A stretch of 64,000 nucleotides of DNA from Lachnospiraceae bacterium MD308 (GTDB lineage Bacteria; Bacillota; Clostridia; Lachnospirales; Lachnospiraceae). The translations under genes were made by a program, and so were the position numbers. A model generated the notes under the pieces. The model had not been told where the DNA came from, did no database searches, and was given only the letters and a program-made list of their open reading frames with translations. The first letter of the stretch is position 1, and every line of letters starts with the position of its first letter. Below are positions 56,000 to 64,000 of this stretch, piece by piece. The DNA lies in NCBI GenBank assembly GCA_010206225.2, contig VIQU02000002.1, positions 480 to 64,479 of the forward strand, given 5' to 3'.

Positions 56000-56833
56000 A
56001 TGGAAAAGAAATTATCGAAAAAAGCGCTGACGAAATCTTTTCATAACTGGTATTACAGACATTTGACATGCTTTTCACAGGAGCATATGCAGACATTTGG
56101 CTATCTCTGCGCAATGCTTCCGCTGGTGGAAGAATTATATGACAATGAAGATGATAAGGCAAAAGCAATGAATACATATACAGCATTCTTTAATACAGAG
56201 CCGCAGCTTGGTACCGTAGTCGTAGGTATCACAGCAGGTCTGGAGGAAGCAAGGGCGAACGGCGCCGAGGATGTAGATGAAGAAGCGATCAACGGTCTTC
56301 GTGCCGGTCTTATGGGACCGATCGCAGGAATCGGAGATTCGCTGGTTGTAGGAACCGTAATCCCGATACTTCTTGGTATCGCGATGGGTATGTCTACAGG
56401 AGGCTCGCCGCTTGGAGCAATCTTTTACATCATCGTATGGAACCTGTTTGCATATTTCGGAATGAGATTCATGTATTTCAAAGGATATCAGCTCGGCGGA
56501 AAGGCCGTAGATTTTCTGATCGGCGCACAGGGCGAAGCATTGAGAGATTCTATCTCCATGCTTGGCGGTATCGTAATCGGCGCAGTATCCGCAACATGGG
56601 TAAGCGTAACAACATCGCTGCAGTTATTGAATGAAGAAGGCGAGCCTTATCTGGTGCTGCAGGATAAGTTAAATGATGTATTTCCGGGACTGTTGACGGC
56701 TGTGTTTATCATTATATGCTGGTTTTTAATGGCAAAAAAGAAGATGTCACCGATTAAAGTAATGCTTATATTAGTAGTCGTAGCATTCCTTGGAGTATTA
56801 GTAGGATTCTTCAATCCTGGATTAGCATATTAA
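56000..56833 (+). CDS. PTS mannose-family EIID component
   Basis: The start is set at the ATG 56000 (MEKKLSKKALTKSFHNWYY) after GAGGAGGAAATCTG, giving 277 residues. QTFGYLCAMLPLVEELYDN, LMGPIAGIGDSLVVGTVIPIL and C-terminal helices are standard for EIID. Confidence 0.93.
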   Translation: MEKKLSKKALTKSFHNWYYRHLTCFSQEHMQTFGYLCAMLPLVEELYDNEDDKAKAMNTYTAFFNTEPQLGTVVVGITAGLEEARANGAEDVDEEAINGLRAGLMGPIAGIGDSLVVGTVIPILLGIAMGMSTGGSPLGAIFYIIVWNLFAYFGMRFMYFKGYQLGGKAVDFLIGAQGEALRDSISMLGGIVIGAVSATWVSVTTSLQLLNEEGEPYLVLQDKLNDVFPGLLTAVFIIICWFLMAKKKMSPIKVMLILVVVAFLGVLVGFFNPGLAY

Positions 56834-56850
56834 ATATTGGAGGTAACGCC

Positions 56851-57135
56851 ATGAATACAACTGAAAAAATAAGATTATCGAATGAAACCCAAATGCAGCT
56901 AAAAGCCCTCAAAAAAATAGAAGTATGGAAAAACATCGCCATTGCGCTGTCTACGTTAGGCGTAGCGCTTACCTATGCGGGAATGGCGGGAAATAGCCGT
57001 AATCTTTTTCTTGGTATTCCTGGCGTTATTATCATATTAGCTGGTCTTATCAGCGCCCTGATCCTTAATCTCGGATTGAAGAACGGAAGAAGAAATGTAA
57101 AGAAGATGCTTCGTATACTGGAAGGAGAGCTATGA
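56851..57135 (+). CDS. Small two-helix membrane protein of the PTS operon
   Basis: 94 residues. Polar N-terminus MNTTEKIRLSNETQMQLKAL, then two helices (about residues 30-48 and 53-72), and a basic tail. No domain recognised. In the operon after EIID, start after TTGGAGGTAACGCC. Confidence 0.75.
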   Translation: MNTTEKIRLSNETQMQLKALKKIEVWKNIAIALSTLGVALTYAGMAGNSRNLFLGIPGVIIILAGLISALILNLGLKNGRRNVKKMLRILEGEL

Positions 57136-57947
57136 TGGACAGAATTAAATTAATCTGTGCAGATATTGACGGCACATTACTTGATGATAACAAAAGAGTG
57201 CTTCCTCAGGTAAAGGAAAGTCTCAGAAAAGTGGCGGAAAGCGGAGTGCGAATTGCACTTGCTTCTGGAAGAATGCCGGCGGGAGTCGAGCTTGTGGAGA
57301 AGGAGCTTGGCATACCGTGCATAAAGATCTGCAATGCGGGGACCTGCATTTTGCTGGGGAACCAGTGTATCACCATGAAATATCTGCTTCCAGATGTGAT
57401 GGAACATATCTATGTAGATATTGCAAAAAAGAATAATCTTCCTCTTTGGATATTCAGGGAGAGGGAGTGGTATGTAACAGATGTCGACTCTTTTGTCGAA
57501 CGGGAGACAGAGATCATAAAATACCAGCCGAAGGTAGTTAAAGTTAGGAAACTGGCAGACGAGTGGAGCCAGGAAGGAACCGGTCCATGCAAATTGCTGA
57601 TTGCGGCAGACGCAGATATATTAAAACGGATTCAGCAGGAGATAAAGGAACAGAACTGGAAGGATGTAGATCTTGCATGTTCCGCGGATCATTTGCTGGA
57701 GATATTCCCTCAGGGGGTAACAAAAGCAACTGCCTTGTCCGCAGTCTGCAGTATGCTGGACATTGAGCCAAAGGATACTCTTGCGATCGGAGATCATGAA
57801 CTGGATATTCCAATGATAGAGATGGCAGGAATCGGGGTTGCGATGGGTAATGCGATCAGCGAATTGAAGGAAAAAGCCGATTATGTGACAAAGACGAACA
57901 ACGAGGCAGGAGTTGCCTACGCTTTAGATATTATCTGGCATAGATAA
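57132..57947 (+). CDS. Cof-type HAD sugar phosphatase
   Basis: 271 residues. Motifs: LICADIDGTLLDDNKRVLP, ALASGRMPAGVE, and CSMLDIEPKDTLAIGDHELDIPMIEMAGIGVAMGNA in the C-terminal core. It probably dephosphorylates the sugar phosphate that the PTS brings in. Start overlaps the preceding stop. Confidence 0.9.
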   Translation: MMDRIKLICADIDGTLLDDNKRVLPQVKESLRKVAESGVRIALASGRMPAGVELVEKELGIPCIKICNAGTCILLGNQCITMKYLLPDVMEHIYVDIAKKNNLPLWIFREREWYVTDVDSFVERETEIIKYQPKVVKVRKLADEWSQEGTGPCKLLIAADADILKRIQQEIKEQNWKDVDLACSADHLLEIFPQGVTKATALSAVCSMLDIEPKDTLAIGDHELDIPMIEMAGIGVAMGNAISELKEKADYVTKTNNEAGVAYALDIIWHR

Positions 57948-57960
57948 GGAGGATAAGATT

Positions 57961-58218
57961 ATGGTAAAATTTACATTCGCAGTAAACGATGAAATGGGAT
58001 TGCATGCAAGACCGGCAGGAGCTCTGGTAAAGGAAGCGGCAAAATGCTCCAGCAAGGTTACGATCCGTAAGGGAGAGAAAACCGGAGACGCGAAACGTAT
58101 TTTTAATGTCATGGGGCTTTCCATAAAAGCGAACGAAGAGGTCGAGATCATAGTGGAAGGCGATAAGGAGCAGGAAGAGGCAGCTCATTTAGAAGCCTTT
58201 GTAAAAGAAAATATATGA
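57961..58218 (+). CDS. HPr-like phosphocarrier lacking the regulatory Ser46
   Basis: 85 residues. The catalytic His is in EMGLHARPAGALVKEA. At the position of Ser46 (usual KSIMGVMSLG) this copy reads KRIFNVMGLS, so the HPrK-phosphorylated Ser is Arg. It can still carry phosphate from EI to the EIIA but should not take part in catabolite repression. Start after AAGGAGG. Confidence 0.88.
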   Translation: MVKFTFAVNDEMGLHARPAGALVKEAAKCSSKVTIRKGEKTGDAKRIFNVMGLSIKANEEVEIIVEGDKEQEEAAHLEAFVKENI

Positions 58219-58231
58219 TCGGGGTGGCGTC

Positions 58232-59756
58232 ATGGAGAAAGTAAACGGCAAGTCCATTTTAAAGGGAATAGCGATCGGGAAAATATTGTTTTACCGGAAG
58301 GGAGAACAGTCTGTAAAACGTATTAAGGTAGATGATACGGCAGCGGAGATCAGACGTTATGAGGCAGCCAGAGAAACTGCGGTAGAGCAATTAAACGAGT
58401 TGTACCAGAAGGCTTTAAAAGAAGTCGGAGAAATGAACGCAGCGGTATTTGAGGTGCACGCAATGATGGTAGAGGACGGGGATTATGTTGACTCCATTCA
58501 GAACATTATTGAAACACAGCAGGTAAATGCAGAGTATGCGGTTGCAATTACGGGAGATAACTTTTCCAAAATGTTCGCTCAGATGGATGATGAGTATTTT
58601 AAGGCGCGCGCTGTTGATGTCAAAGACATTTCAGAAAGAATCGTCAATATACTGAGCGGCAATACAGACGGCGGAGATATCGGCGATGAACCTGTTATTA
58701 TTGTGGCGGATGATCTGGCTCCGAGCGAAACGGTTCAGATGGATAAAGATAAGCTGCTTGCATTCGTAACCCGGCACGGCTCATCCAATTCTCATACTGC
58801 GATCCTTGCAAGGACAATGAATATCCCGGCGCTGATCGGCATTGATATTAATGAGGAATGGAACGGGAAGCCTGCGGTTGTCGATGGGTATGAAGGAGTT
58901 TTATATATAGAGCCTGATGAGGAAAGCTGCAGAAAATTGAAGGAACGCAAAGAGGAAGATGAAAAAGCGAGAAATCTTCTGCAGGATCTGAAGGGAAAAG
59001 AGGACGTTACTCTTGACGGAAAGAAAATTAAATTGTATGCAAATATTGGAGGCGTCAAAGATGTCGCGAGCGTCCTTGCCAATGATGCGGCCGGGATCGG
59101 CTTGTTCAGGAGCGAATTTTTGTATCTGGAATCTGAGGATTACCCAAGCGAGGAAAGCCAGTTTCAGGCGTATAAAACAGTAGCCGAGAATATGGCTGGA
59201 AGAAAAGTGATCGTCCGGACGCTGGATATCGGCGCGGGCCCTGCTTCGGGCAAGTGTTTTTGGAAATATTGCCATTATGTACCCGATGATCATATCTGTA
59301 GATGAAGTCCGCAGAATCAAGGAAATCGTGGGACTGGTCAAAAAAGAATTAGAGGTTGACGGGATCAGCTATAATGATGTGGAGCAGGGGATCATGATAG
59401 AGACTCCCGCGTCTGTGGTGATCAGCGATGAACTGGCGAAGGAAGTTGATTTCTTTAGCATTGGAACAAATGATCTGACGCAATATACTCTTGCCATAGA
59501 CAGACAGAATATGAAACTTGATAATATCTATGATCCGCATCATCCGGCTGTGCTGCGTATGATCCAGATGACGATTGAGAATGGGCACAAACATGGATGC
59601 TGGGTAGGAATCTGCGGGGAGCTTGGCGCAGATACTACGCTTACGCAGACCTTTATCGAGATGGGGATCGACGAATTGTCAGTATCGCCGTCCTGCGTAC
59701 TGCCGATTCGCAAAAATATACGGGAAATCAGAGTGAATAAGGAAAAGCTGTTTTAA
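58232..59756 (+). pseudogene. ptsI: PTS enzyme I, internally deleted
   Basis: The N-terminal frame (58232-59305) holds the HPr-binding domain and phospho-His region (VTRHGSSNSHTAILARTMN), and runs to RTLDIGA. It then passes into an out-of-frame tail GPASGKCFWKYC. The second frame continues RALLRASVFGNIAIMYPMIISVDEV...RIRVNKEKLF. Roughly 36 residues, including the Arg that binds PEP (E. coli segment DKELPYMNF to RDQL), are missing at about 59234-59237, and the frame is lost. A working EI must be elsewhere if this PTS functions. Confidence 0.85.
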
Positions 59757-59776
59757 CCGGATGAAGGGAGGAGCTT

Positions 59777-59949
59777 ATGAATATTTGCATGAAGAGCTTC
59801 CGAAGCATATCTTTGAGGAACTTAAGCATTTCTTTTCAATCTACAAATATCTGGAAGGGAAGGATACCGTTGTAAATGAATTCAAAGGCCCGATAGATGC
59901 GGTTGCATGTATTGAAAAGTGCATGGAAAACTATAAATATAGATTTTAG
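59777..59949 (+). pseudogene. ppa: Inorganic pyrophosphatase fragment, internally deleted
   Basis: GGGAGGAGCTT-ATGAATATTTG matches the start of clostridial ppa (MNIW). Within 5 codons the sequence jumps, out of frame, to the C-terminal segment HEELPKHIFEELKHFFSIYKYLEGKD...IEKCMENYKYRF. The central catalytic part is absent. The 62-residue tracked ORF is this tail in another frame. Confidence 0.7.
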
Positions 59950-60470
59950 AAAAAATAAAGGATCAGAGGAAATGCAGCACAGAGACAGCCCGCAGTGGCT
60001 GGTCATTGCTGTTGCAATATATACAAGCATAACGATGTTCCGTTCGGCAGCAAAGACAGAATAAAGCGATATATATTGAACGGAGATATAACAAAATATA
60101 TATCGGATCCAATCAGTGAGATGAGAAATATGACAGTAAGCAGGAATCTGGGCTCTGGATGGATTATATCGGGGGAGCGCTTATCTTTTATGGGTTTCTG
60201 TTAAGCATCTGGGAGAAGCACAACGATCTGGAGCTTTACTATGTACATGGAAAGGATTGGGGCAGCGCCGGCGCCAGGGTGATGAATAACAGCGGCTTTA
60301 TACAGGCTGTCGGTGTAACGGCCATGGCCAGCAGTATGAACAGGGGTGTATGGATCGCCTTGGCAGTAGCGGCAGGCCGGATTGTGCCGGGAACCCCCCG
60401 TTATGATCGTAATGTTTGAGGGATCGAAACCCGTAGTGGCGAGGTTGTAACGGAGAGTGTAAAACAAGAT
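59950..60470 (+). pseudogene. Degenerate region with unassigned gene fragments
   Basis: Short frames read MQHRDSPQWLVIAVAIYTS, then DYIGGALIFYGFLLSIWEKHND and VMNNSGFIQAVGVTAM. Each looks protein-like (membrane helices) but is broken and overlaps others in different frames. I do not recognise the parent genes. About 500 bases with no intact CDS. Confidence 0.4.
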
Positions 60471-60503
60471 AACAGGGAGCGGAGGGTAAGTTCGCTCCCT
60501 GTT
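60471..60503 (-). terminator. Terminator downstream of the MerR gene
   Basis: AACAGGGAGCG and CGCTCCCTGTT (60471-60481, 60493-60503) form a perfect 11-bp stem just after the MerR stop on the minus strand. Confidence 0.75.
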
Positions 60504-60519
60504 TGCGATATTTTGATAA

Positions 60520-61668
60520 TTATCTTTCTACCCAGGCAGGGGTTGTCTTGCCTTTCATATCGAATATCGTGCCGAGGATGTTCATGATCCGGCAGCTTTC
60601 TGTTATTGCAAAATATCTATTGCCGCCTTTTGCTTCCTGATATGCGTGGAACCAGTTCAGCCCGATGTACATGGTAAACAGGAAAAACCCGACAAAAAAT
60701 GTCAGCCACTGTCTGTTCAGCGTGATACCGATGAGCGTCATGACCGCTGTGTACCCAATCGCTGCGGCAACTACATACTGAGCTTTGCCAAAAAAGTGAT
60801 TCCATGTCCGGGATAACAGGAACAGTATGACCACATATGCCGCAATCATAAGCCAGAAGAGGCCGAAGTATGTTCCGTCCACATAAATATCCTTTTGATC
60901 CGATAGGAAAAATATTCTGGCAAACATATAGGTGATTACAGATAATGGGATTAGATTAATGGCATTTATATGGAATACTACCATTAATATTTTTGTGTTT
61001 CTGGTAAAATACATCGCTCCGTAACAGATGATGCACAGGATGACCGGGAAGAAAAAGGAAGAGCCAAATGTAATAGCAAATGGAACCCCCTTTTCTATCA
61101 ATCCCGGAGATCTTATAAGCATTTCTGGAGTCAGGATATCTTCAGAATAAGAGTACATCCAATCCCCGAGCAAAAAAGAAACGACAGCACATATCAGGTA
61201 TCCGTAAGACAGCATCAGAGCCAGATTCTTGTTAAACTGTTTCGGTGTCAGGATTTCCTTTGTAATGTCTTCTCTCATAACCTTCGCGAGCTGTTCGCTC
61301 CAGGATGCCTCGTCCCTTTCCAGAATGGATTCTGATACAGACTCGTAAGGAAGATGGCAATGGAGCAGGGTTTCACATACCCGCCTGACGGCTTCAAGGC
61401 TCTGCTCTTCCTCATGGAGCAGACGGAGACGGTTTTCCATAACTTTATTCAGGGTTACGTTCCCGTCTTTTAACTCCCGGATATCCGAGATTGGAACTCC
61501 AAGGACTCTTAGGACCTTGATCCTCTTGAGCTGTTCAATGTCTTCTTCAGAATATTCCCGGTAGTTGTTCGTATCATTTCTTTTTGGGGAGATAAGCCCT
61601 TCATTTTCATAGTATCTGATATTTGCCTTGGTAATGCCAACCTTGCTTTCAACGTCTTTAATCGTCAT
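60520..61668 (-). CDS. Membrane-anchored MerR-family regulator
   Basis: The start is set at the ATG 61666-61668 (MTIKDVESKVGITKANIRYYE), after AGGAGGG, giving 382 residues. The N-terminal MerR HTH is KRNDTNNYREYSEEDIEQLKRI. A coiled dimer helix follows (about 80-110), then a soluble linker with two Cys (CETLLHCH), then seven or so membrane helices from about residue 160 (LALMLSYGYLICAVVSFLLG). It likely senses a membrane signal and acts on its own promoter. Confidence 0.88.
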   Translation of the reverse strand: MTIKDVESKVGITKANIRYYENEGLISPKRNDTNNYREYSEEDIEQLKRIKVLRVLGVPISDIRELKDGNVTLNKVMENRLRLLHEEEQSLEAVRRVCETLLHCHLPYESVSESILERDEASWSEQLAKVMREDITKEILTPKQFNKNLALMLSYGYLICAVVSFLLGDWMYSYSEDILTPEMLIRSPGLIEKGVPFAITFGSSFFFPVILCIICYGAMYFTRNTKILMVVFHINAINLIPLSVITYMFARIFFLSDQKDIYVDGTYFGLFWLMIAAYVVILFLLSRTWNHFFGKAQYVVAAAIGYTAVMTLIGITLNRQWLTFFVGFFLFTMYIGLNWFHAYQEAKGGNRYFAITESCRIMNILGTIFDMKGKTTPAWVER

Positions 61669-61701
61669 GGTAAATGCCCTCCTTTGATATTTGATAAGTA
61701 G

Positions 61702-61732
61702 AGTATAAAGGTTCAAGTGCCTTGAAGGTCAA
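61702..61732 (-). promoter_or_regulatory. MerR-type autoregulatory promoter with 19-bp spacer
   Basis: On the minus strand TTGACC (61727-61732) and TATACT (61702-61707) are 19 bases apart. The palindrome TTCAAG-tgc-CTTGAA lies within the spacer. An over-long spacer with a central dyad is the hallmark of MerR-activated promoters. Confidence 0.8.
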
Positions 61733-61916
61733 TACTTTTTTGATATTTTTTTGATGATTTTCTTTTGTGTATTCTGTTTTTATGCAGAGATGCTATGATA
61801 AAAAAATCAGGGAAAGTGATTCTCAAATTCCCTAAATTATGACAGGCTTTGAAAGCCGCATGGTCTTCGCCCGTTTTCCGGGCAGCTATCCAAAGAAACT
61901 ACAAGGGAGGTTTTTG

Positions 61917-62057
61917 CGTATGACGAACAAGCTAAAGGAGTATTTCCCCATGATCCGGACAAGAGAGGCTATCATGGAGAAGATTGAAGCAGACAGGCAT
62001 ATGAAAAAGCTTTGGAACGGATTGCGGAGTTGGAAGGGGCCTCTGCTTAAAAGATAG
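61917..62057 (+). pseudogene. Short remnant, possibly of an Rpn/PD-(D/E)XK nuclease gene
   Basis: MTNKLKEYFPMIRTREAIMEK resembles the C-terminal end of Rpn-type recombination-promoting nucleases (KEYFPMIRTRE is familiar). The frame then slips: an alternative frame reads ERIAELEGASA. Too short to function. Identification is from memory and weak. The rest of 61733-62226 holds a terminator and the next promoter. Confidence 0.35.
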
Positions 62058-62101
62058 TCGCCCGCCCAAAAGCATTTTACAAAAGCAAAGACAAAGTAAA
62101 T

Positions 62102-62144
62102 AAAAAGCCTTATTTATAGATTGCACCTATAAATAAGGCTTTTT
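62102..62144. terminator. Perfect 18-bp hairpin terminator
   Basis: AAAAAGCCTTATTTATAG-attgcac-CTATAAATAAGGCTTTTT. Symmetric, so it can stop transcription from both sides. Confidence 0.9.
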
Positions 62145-62159
62145 ATAAAATCTATAAAT

Positions 62160-62188
62160 TTGACATTCCTCTTTCCCGACAGTACACT
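62160..62188 (+). promoter_or_regulatory. Promoter of the double-cubane reductase operon
   Basis: TTGACA (62160-62165), 17-base spacer, TACACT (62183-62188), about 35 bases before the start. Confidence 0.7.
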
Positions 62189-62226
62189 TAAATTATAATA
62201 ATTATAGAACGGAGAGGGTATGTTAT

Positions 62227-63381
62227 ATGGAAACATTAGAATTACCAAAATCATTTGATGAATTTGTAGATGCAAGAAAAGCTGGATTTTTAAAGGTGAA
62301 AGAATATGTTGAGAACGGCGGGCATCTGGTGGGGATGTTTTGCTCTTACACTCCGCTGGAGCTTTTTGACGCAGCGGGGGTTTCGGTCGTAGGGCTTTGC
62401 GGAACAAGTAATGAACCGATCGCTGACGCGGAAAAGGTTCTTCCGAAAAATTTATGTCCATTGATCAAATCAAGCTATGGATTTGCCTACACGGAAAAGT
62501 GCCCGTATACATATTTCTGTGATTTTATCGTTGGTGAGACGACATGCGACGGGAAAAAGAAGATGTTCGAGCTGCTCAACGATATTAAAGAGACATATGT
62601 ACTTCATCTTCCGCAGAGCCAGAAAAGAGAATATGCAAAAGATATCTGGTATCAGGAAATAAAGCTTCTGAAAGAATACATGGAAAAAAGATACGGCATT
62701 GAGATCACAGATGAAAAACTAAGAGAGGCTGCGCACAAGAGGAATGAACTGAGAAAGACGCAGATGGAGCTGTACACATTGCAGGGGGCGGTACCTCCGG
62801 CCATGAAAGCTACGGAAGTAATGTCTACGCTCGCACAAGGGATGTTCAATTTCGGCGTGGATGCCCAGCATGCAAGCTACAAAGCAAAGGTAGATGCAGC
62901 AAAAGAGGCGGTTGCAAACGGAGCGAAGCCTGTTGATGAAAAAGCAAAGAGAATCCTTCTGACAGGATGTCCGTCTACCGGGGTTATCCAGAAGGTGGGT
63001 ATGACTATCGAAAATAACGGCGGGGTGATCGTCTGTCTGGATGACTGCGGCGGTGAAAGGACGCAGAAGATGTTGGTTGATGAAAATGCAGACAACATAC
63101 TGCGGGCAATCTCTGACCGTTATCTTGAGATCCACTGTTCGGTTATGACGACAAATGAAGGTCGGATCGAGAATACAAGGGAGATGTGTAAGAAATACAA
63201 GGCAGACGGCGTGGTGGAGATGGTACTTCAGGCTTGTCATACGTTTAATGTGGAATCTAACCTGATGCAGAAGATGTGCGAGGAGGAAGGTATCCCGTAT
63301 ATGAAGCTGGAAACAGATTATTCAACGACAGACAGCGGACAGATTGAGACAAGGATTGCAGCATTTATCGAAATGTTATAA
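62227..63381 (+). CDS. Double-cubane-cluster-containing anaerobic reductase (YjiM/HgdB-like)
   Basis: 384 residues. Cys-rich motifs: [62 protein letters not shown], and [10 protein letters not shown] with [10 protein letters not shown]. This single-protein relative of 2-hydroxyacyl-CoA dehydratase D subunits is expected to hold an [8Fe-9S] double cubane and do low-potential reductions with an ATPase partner. Substrate unknown; no CoA-transferase is nearby. Confidence 0.88.
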   Translation: METLELPKSFDEFVDARKAGFLKVKEYVENGGHLVGMFCSYTPLELFDAAGVSVVGLCGTSNEPIADAEKVLPKNLCPLIKSSYGFAYTEKCPYTYFCDFIVGETTCDGKKKMFELLNDIKETYVLHLPQSQKREYAKDIWYQEIKLLKEYMEKRYGIEITDEKLREAAHKRNELRKTQMELYTLQGAVPPAMKATEVMSTLAQGMFNFGVDAQHASYKAKVDAAKEAVANGAKPVDEKAKRILLTGCPSTGVIQKVGMTIENNGGVIVCLDDCGGERTQKMLVDENADNILRAISDRYLEIHCSVMTTNEGRIENTREMCKKYKADGVVEMVLQACHTFNVESNLMQKMCEEEGIPYMKLETDYSTTDSGQIETRIAAFIEML

Positions 63382-63395
63382 AATGTTCATAGAAT

Positions 63396-63427
63396 AAAAG
63401 GGCAGGGAGAAGTCCCTTGCTCTTTTT
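63396..63427 (+). terminator. Hairpin between reductase and activator genes
   Basis: AAAGGGCAGGGA-gaag-TCCCTTGCTCTTTTT: stem with one mismatch and a T tract. It may lower expression of the activator relative to the reductase. Confidence 0.65.
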
Positions 63428-63446
63428 AAAGGTTAAGGAGGATAAG

Positions 63447-64000
63447 ATGTATCAGGTGGGAATAGACATTGGTTCCAGTTCCGCAAAGACGGCTGTGCTG
63501 AAAGGAGGGGAGATTATAAAAACCATCCTGCTGGATACCGGATTCAGCAGCCGGAAAGTGGCGGATGAAATCTACGCCATGCTGGAGGCCGAAGGGATCA
63601 CAAGAGAAAACGCAGGGTATGTCGCTACCGGTTACGGCAGAGTCTCTGTACCGTATGCAGACGATACAGTGACAGAAATCACCTGTCACGGGAAAGGCTC
63701 ATATTTCCTTTTCAGGGAGAACGGAACGGTTATCGATATCGGAGGTCAGGATACAAAAGGAATTTCCTTGAAAAACGGGCGCGTCATGAAATTTGTCATG
63801 AATGACAAGTGTTCGGCGGGAACGGGGAAATTTCTTGAGGTCATGACAAACAGGCTTGGACTTACTCCGGAAGAACTTTCCAGACTGGCGCGGAAAGGAA
63901 AAGAGATTACGATCAGTTCTATGTGTACAGTGTTTGCTGAATCGGAGGTCATAAGCCTGATCGGGAAAGAGACGCCAAGAGAGGACATCGCGTTTGGCGT
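63447..64000 (+). CDS. Acyl-CoA dehydratase-type activase ATPase (YjiL/BadF family), partial
   Basis: ATG 63447 after AAGGAGGATAAG; the gene continues beyond the window (184 codons seen). ASKHA fold: VGIDIGSSSAKTAVLKGG (phosphate 1), TVIDIGGQDTKGI, and the cluster-binding Cys in NDKCSAGTGKFLEVM and SSMCTVFAESEV. A dimeric [4Fe-4S] ATPase of this type drives electrons into the double-cubane reductase upstream. Confidence 0.92.
   Translation, partial: MYQVGIDIGSSSAKTAVLKGGEIIKTILLDTGFSSRKVADEIYAMLEAEGITRENAGYVATGYGRVSVPYADDTVTEITCHGKGSYFLFRENGTVIDIGGQDTKGISLKNGRVMKFVMNDKCSAGTGKFLEVMTNRLGLTPEELSRLARKGKEITISSMCTVFAESEVISLIGKETPREDIAFG

Noticed and set aside
59995-60419. ORFs of 69 and 86 residues after ppa as real genes
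   Set aside because: Overlapping frames with no ribosome binding site, in a region already showing deletions; better read as fragments.
1-64000. CRISPR arrays, prophage or integrase-bounded island
   Set aside because: No regularly spaced short repeats, no integrase, no phage genes; only one partial IS and remnants are visible.

Overview
The window looks like a chromosomal segment from an anaerobic, amino-acid-fermenting Firmicute, most likely a Lachnospiraceae (Clostridium cluster XIVa) species. The reasons are strong GGAGG ribosome binding sites throughout, TTG/GTG starts, a zinc-lid adenylate kinase, a type-Z S14, low-to-moderate GC, a Stickland D-proline reductase operon and a selenocysteine apparatus. 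The genus is inference; no rRNA gene is present.

Layout. (1) 1-8.6 kb: accessory and housekeeping genes. These are an IS transposase at the left edge, a 5'-truncated surface protein, a small membrane protein, a P-loop kinase, a lipoprotein remnant, a phosphoesterase, an rRNA-type methyltransferase and an FtsX/MacB-type ABC transporter. (2) 8.8-10.7 kb: rubredoxin, a HAD phosphatase with a coupled 53-residue ORF, and a PHP hydrolase. (3) 10.8-18.4 kb: a selenium island, yedF-selD(Sec)-selA-selB-LysR regulator-cysteine desulfurase-DUF3343 Se/S carrier. (4) 18.5-31.6 kb: proline metabolism. This holds a TetR regulator, proline racemase, tRNA-Sec, prdC, prdA, a small CBO2463-type protein, prdB(Sec), prdD and prdE, then a 6S-like RNA candidate, YczE and TSUP membrane proteins, a hypothetical membrane protein and PutP. 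(5) 31.6-49.8 kb: the S10-spc-alpha ribosomal protein superoperon, rpsJ to rplQ, with secY, adk, map, infA and rpoA. It is interrupted by a zinc-ribbon/YARHG membrane protein and punctuated by a family of hairpin repeats. (6) 49.9-60.4 kb: a sugar-sensing and mannose-family PTS locus carrying several broken genes (binding protein, histidine kinase, EI, pyrophosphatase). (7) 60.5-64 kb: a membrane-anchored MerR regulator, remnants, and a double-cubane-cluster anaerobic reductase with its ATPase activator, which runs off the right edge.

How it works together. SelD makes selenophosphate. SelA charges tRNA-Sec and SelB delivers it at UGA. The local clients are SelD itself and PrdB, the catalytic subunit of proline reductase. 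PutP imports L-proline, PrdF racemises it, and PrdA/PrdB, with PrdC as the electron-transfer partner, reduce D-proline to 5-aminovalerate. The two selenoprotein genes are both split in the ORF track by their in-frame UGA and are restored here.

The most unusual signals are these: PrdD and PrdE together look like a PrdA split exactly at the pyruvoyl-forming cleavage site; an intrinsic terminator plus a large folded element lies between prdB and prdD; a hairpin repeat family fills every long gap in the ribosomal superoperon; structured leaders lie before selD, rpsJ and rpsM; and internal deletions cluster in the PTS locus.
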